Shown piece by piece: positions 61,103 through 64,000 of a DNA stretch of 64,000 nucleotides. This DNA is from Jacaranda mimosifolia. Lineage: Eukaryota > Streptophyta > Magnoliopsida > Lamiales > Bignoniaceae. The DNA is taken from positions 38,296,501 through 38,360,500 of the forward strand of contig CM032117.1 of assembly GCA_018894105.1 (NCBI GenBank), read 5' to 3'. Below the pieces are notes generated by a model. It ran no database searches, was not told where the DNA came from, and saw only the letters and a program-made list of their open reading frames with translations. How positions within the stretch are numbered: position 1 is the stretch's first letter; each line of letters begins with the position of its first letter. Made by a program: the position numbers and the translations under genes.

Positions 61103-61965
61103 TTAACTCGACCTAGTTCCCTCCCATCCCCTACCTCGTGTAGCCGCTACTTCGTCGACAATACGATCGAGCTCATCACCAGAATTAACCTGCACGACAG
61201 TTAGGGGACTATCAACCTCCTTCTCAGAAGCTAGCTGGGTGGCACCCACAGGTTGAGAAAGACCTACCTCTTCTATCAGAAAGGTGTGTTCAGCGCGAAG
61301 AAAATAGGCAGCTGCATTGACCTTGCCATCCGTGATGTCGAGCGCGAAGTCGTTCACAAAATTGAACTCATTTGCCATCTCGACTGCCCTTAGGTAGATT
61401 GCAGCACCAGCCCTTCCGCATGTGCACTCTTGTCGGTGAGTGAGGCATCGGGGTAGTCCTCGAGCTACTCATTCTACAACACATTGAGGCATTCCTTGCC
61501 CTTAGGTCGGAACTAATAGCCCAAGAACTTGAGCTGCTTTACAGCCTTTTTAAAAGCTTTCTTCGCATCATCAATCGCAAAGACAACACTTGCATCTTGG
61601 AACGTTGGCCACAACATAAACTCTTGAACTGCTTCCTTGGGAATGCTCAACAATTTTTTGAAGAATTCATCTCGCACGTATCTAGTCGCGATATTGTACC
61701 CCAGCACTCAACTAGCATTGTGGGTTGCTTCTATCTCTAACCTCGCCTTGTGCAGCATCTCATCAAGACAACTTTTTTTAGTCATAGCAACCACAAGTTA
61801 TGCATCCTTCTCTTTGACCTGTCGAGTCAGCTTACTGATCCTCGACTCCAGTGAATCGACCTAATTCTTGGCCAATTCAGTATCTTCTCGCTCTTTTTGG
61901 AGCTCCGCTCAATCACCTAGAGCTAGCTCGACCTTCTGATAAAAATGGTAGCCTATTTAGGTGAC

Positions 61966-62043
61966 CTGCAATAATAGCAAGTTTAGTAAAGAAATTTAAA
62001 TGTAAACCTGGAAAAAATAAGTAAAACTCAACTAGATACTTAC
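61966..62043 (-). other. Intron in the antisense gene of element B
   Basis: GTAAGT donor at 62043-62038, pyrimidine-rich end and CTATTATTGCAG acceptor ending at 61966; 78 bp. Both ends fit plant consensus. Confidence 0.65.
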
Positions 62044-62516
62044 CATGTTCGTGTGATATGCGAACGCCTTTAAGGCCTCCAGTTGGCTCATCTCTAGCAA
62101 CTTCTTCTAGTTGAACATGAATAGGCGGGGGCCATCAGCACTTTTAGGGAGCTCGCTCAAGTCGAATTGCTCCTGGCATCGACATTGTATTTTGAACCCT
62201 ATGTTGGGCCTGAATCTAAGAGAAGTAAAAGTAGGCAGCGAGAATAAATCATCATCTAGTAGGGGCCCGAAGAGTGAAGGCTCACAAATTTTCCCTTTCC
62301 CTTCATCAGCTGCCATCCTCTACCGAGCAGGAGTTTGCTTGTCGGCAGTTGGTCTTTTTTGTCAAGGCACCAGACTGCTAGGCTCGATCGTAGCTAGTCA
62401 AGTAGGAGGAAGTGTGGCCATTGGGGAGACAACCTCCCTATGAACGGATGCTTGGCAGTACTCTTGCGCCCTCTATTACCTAGCCATCACTTGCTGGTAA
62501 GTGTAATTCATAATTT

Positions 62517-62610
62517 CTGCTCAATCTGAAATGACACAAAGACGAATACGTCATTATCGACCAGAAAGTATATAAATCAAAAGCCGATAGAAATAAACAA
62601 TGATATCTAC
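62517..62610 (-). other. Second likely intron in the antisense gene of element B
   Basis: Donor AATTAG|GTAGAT at 62610. Two acceptors are possible: TTTCAG (intron end 62526), which gives a stop at once, or GAGCAG (62517), which leads into EIMNYTYQQVMAR. The second resembles MARKK after the matching intron of element A and is preferred. Confidence 0.5.
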
Positions 62611-62956
62611 CTAATTGAGCATTAGCTGGCAAGTCCAGCGAAGTAGGCGATATGCTTGCTAGCAACAGGTTCCTCTCCTTGACGCGACCTAATGCCTCAA
62701 TTTGACCAAATTTAATTAGGTCTCTAATGAATGTCTTTGGCCATGTGGGGTTCTCGTTCCCAAGCATATTAACTTGCCCCTTAGGTATATTCAACCTGAT
62801 CCTACCTGGAGCTCGAACAAAAAAATAGCATTTTTTCTATGCTTGGAGGCAGGGTCACCAAAAAATTCAACGAAAGTGAGCTGTAAGACAATAAAAACCC
62901 GACTCCTTGGTACTACCCGACTTTCGGGACATCAGAAGGTGGAAGAGGTTGCTAAA

Positions 62957-63124
62957 GTTTATAAAAGATGGGGGTTGGTTGTGTATCAACATCAAAACGA
63001 CAAAATTGTACAAATCGAGAAATAATTTGGAAGTAGTTAAGTTTATGAAAGATGGGGGTTGGTTGTGTATCAACATCAAAACTACAAAGTTGTACAGGTC
63101 AAGAAATAATTTGGAAGTAGTTGG
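62957..63124 (-). repeat. In-frame 84-bp tandem duplication in the antisense gene
   Basis: Two copies with few changes. Each encodes LFLDLYNFVVLMLIHNQPPS plus further residues (28 per unit). As 84 is a multiple of three the frame is kept. Confidence 0.85.
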
Positions 63125-63747
63125 GTTATACGAACCTGAAGGCCAGTCAAGAGATTAACTATGGGCTGAACTGAAAGAAACCTAAACCCACACTTCAGGT
63201 TATCCTCAAAAATAGTTATGCAACCAGCCGGAAGTTGAAGCATCCTATCACTAAGTTCAGGGAAAATCAACTCAAAATCTGGGGAAATGTGACACAAGTG
63301 CCTGATTAGTTTTAAATCCCTATCTTTGATCTCAAATATAATGTCACTATAATGATCAGTAGTAAATAACCTACCCCGAGACAAGAGAGGTCGACTTGCT
63401 TGCCCAAAAGGCCTTGCCCCACCCCCAACATCAATCTGATTATCATTCAATCTATTAAAAGAACTAGAACTATCACTTAAAGACTCACTAGTCCCACTAG
63501 TCGAGTCACCTATTTTTCTAATCGAATCCATATCCAATCGGATCTCCTTGGAGTCTCTACCTCTACTACTTCTCTCACTAAAAACCCTAAGCATCTTTTT
63601 CTATTCACAATTGATTGGAAAAAAGAGAGTAAAGCAAACAGAGATCGAAGAGAACTTACAAGAAGGAAGAGAAGAAGGTTGCAATAAAATAGCAATGCTC
63701 AACCTCTCAAATTGTTGTGAATGTGCAAATGAAAATTTTTCACAGCA

Positions 63748-63757
63748 CTATTTATAA
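63748..63757 (-). promoter_or_regulatory. TATA box of the antisense gene
   Basis: The minus strand reads GGCTTATAAATAGTGC, a close fit to the plant TATA consensus, about 155 bp before the ATG at 63594. A pyrimidine-rich leader lies between them. No sense-strand gene explains it. Confidence 0.55.
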
Positions 63758-64000
63758 GCCTCAGCCAGCAGGTAACTTAACCAGCTAACATGACCGGTTA
63801 ACAGCTATTAATTACGCAACCGTTGGTTCAGAAATCATACTGCCTAATGTAACTGGCACATTAAATGTGCTAAAACACTAGTCGAGTTTCAAAATTCAAA
63901 AGATTATTAGCGCGCGAGATCCCTGGTTGAACATAATTTAGTTTTCCAAGTCAAATACTCCCTATTTCTCCTCGTCCAACAGGTCGATCAGAACTTGGGA
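63758..64000. other. Region right of the antisense promoter
   Basis: No gene. By position it leads to the polypurine tract and 3' LTR of element B, neither of which is in the window. Confidence 0.4.

Larger units (their letters stand above)
61103..63594 (-). pseudogene. Antisense additional gene of element B (putative gypsy-type transposon protein)
   Basis: On the minus strand, downstream of pol. The ATG at 63594 opens MLRVFSERSSRGRDSKE, a Ser-rich stretch, LIRHLCHISPDFELIFPELS, LPAGCITIFEDNLKCGFRF and SVQPIVNLL (the domain I know as PF04195). A frameshifted, duplicated part (62957-63124) follows, then FSNLFHLLMSRKSGSTKESG, KTFIRDLIKFGQIEALGRVK, an intron (62517-62610), a middle exon with FRPNIGFKIQCRCQEQFDLS, a second intron (61966-62043; donor ATG|GTAAGT, acceptor TTGCAG|GTC), a coiled coil (SLESRISKLTRQVKEK) and the end at 61103. 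A few stops are present. Its function is unknown. Element A carries the same kind of gene. Confidence 0.7.
44227..64000 (+). mobile_element. Element B: Tat-lineage Ty3/gypsy retrotransposon, 5' LTR split by a copia insertion, 3' end outside the window
   Basis: After removal of the copia element, the 5' LTR is followed by a primer-binding site, gag, protease, RT, RNase H, a second (archaeal-type) RNase H, integrase, a tandem-repeat zone and an antisense gene. The second RNase H and the extra ORF downstream of pol are, from the literature on plant Ty3/gypsy lineages, hallmarks of the Tat group (Tat, Ogre, Retand). All sense ORFs carry stops or frameshifts, so the copy is dead for pol. The left LTR start is uncertain: 44227 and 44283 both begin TGATATG. 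Confidence 0.8.

Overview
The window is plant nuclear DNA, most likely from an angiosperm: AT-rich, with spliced GT-AG genes and almost entirely nested transposable elements. I cannot name the species. The only host gene I can support is at the left edge (2-1032): the C-terminal part of a receptor-like cytoplasmic kinase of the RLCK-VII/PBL type, in two exons, with an acidic, Ser- and Arg/Ser-rich tail. Everything else is mobile DNA, its debris, or unassigned AT-rich sequence.

Layout. 1.99-3.69 kb: a TIR element containing a fragment of a second one. 4.63-17.57 kb: an old Ty3/gypsy element of the Tat type (element A, + strand). It has two diverged LTRs, a gag stub, a minisatellite and an antisense extra ORF, and its pol region has been replaced by later arrivals: a copia-type LTR, a dead hAT transposase and a Mutator-like element with long TIRs. 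18.2-19.4 kb: copia gag-protease debris. 19.77-20.46 kb: a miniature CACTA-like element. 22.11-24.24 kb: a Mutator-like foldback element with arms of about 0.9 kb, a GC-rich core and a perfect target duplication. 26.65-38.96 kb: a CACTA element of about 12.3 kb with GTTAC-rich ends, in which a PIF/Harbinger-like element, half of another foldback element, microsatellites and tandem repeats are nested. 40.3-42.7 kb: a minus-strand Ty3/gypsy gag-protease relic. 43.1-44.0 kb: nested TIR elements. 44.2 kb to the right edge: a second Tat-lineage element (element B, + strand). Its 5' LTR is split by a complete 9.7 kb minus-strand copia element (44677-54367, TSD TCTTG). Element B keeps recognisable gag, protease, RT, RNase H, a second archaeal-type RNase H, integrase, a tandem-repeat zone and an antisense gene with its own TATA box and introns. 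Its 3' LTR lies beyond the window.

No retroelement ORF set is intact: all carry stops and frameshifts, so none looks autonomous. The observations I would check first are (1) four stem-loops in the copia 5' leader, each with an 18-nt loop of related sequence and a different stem (50392-50698); (2) the antisense gene shared by Tat elements A and B, with promoter and introns visible in B; (3) the foldback element with its CCATGG-studded core; and (4) the GC island with a perfect 32-bp palindrome inside the CACTA element.
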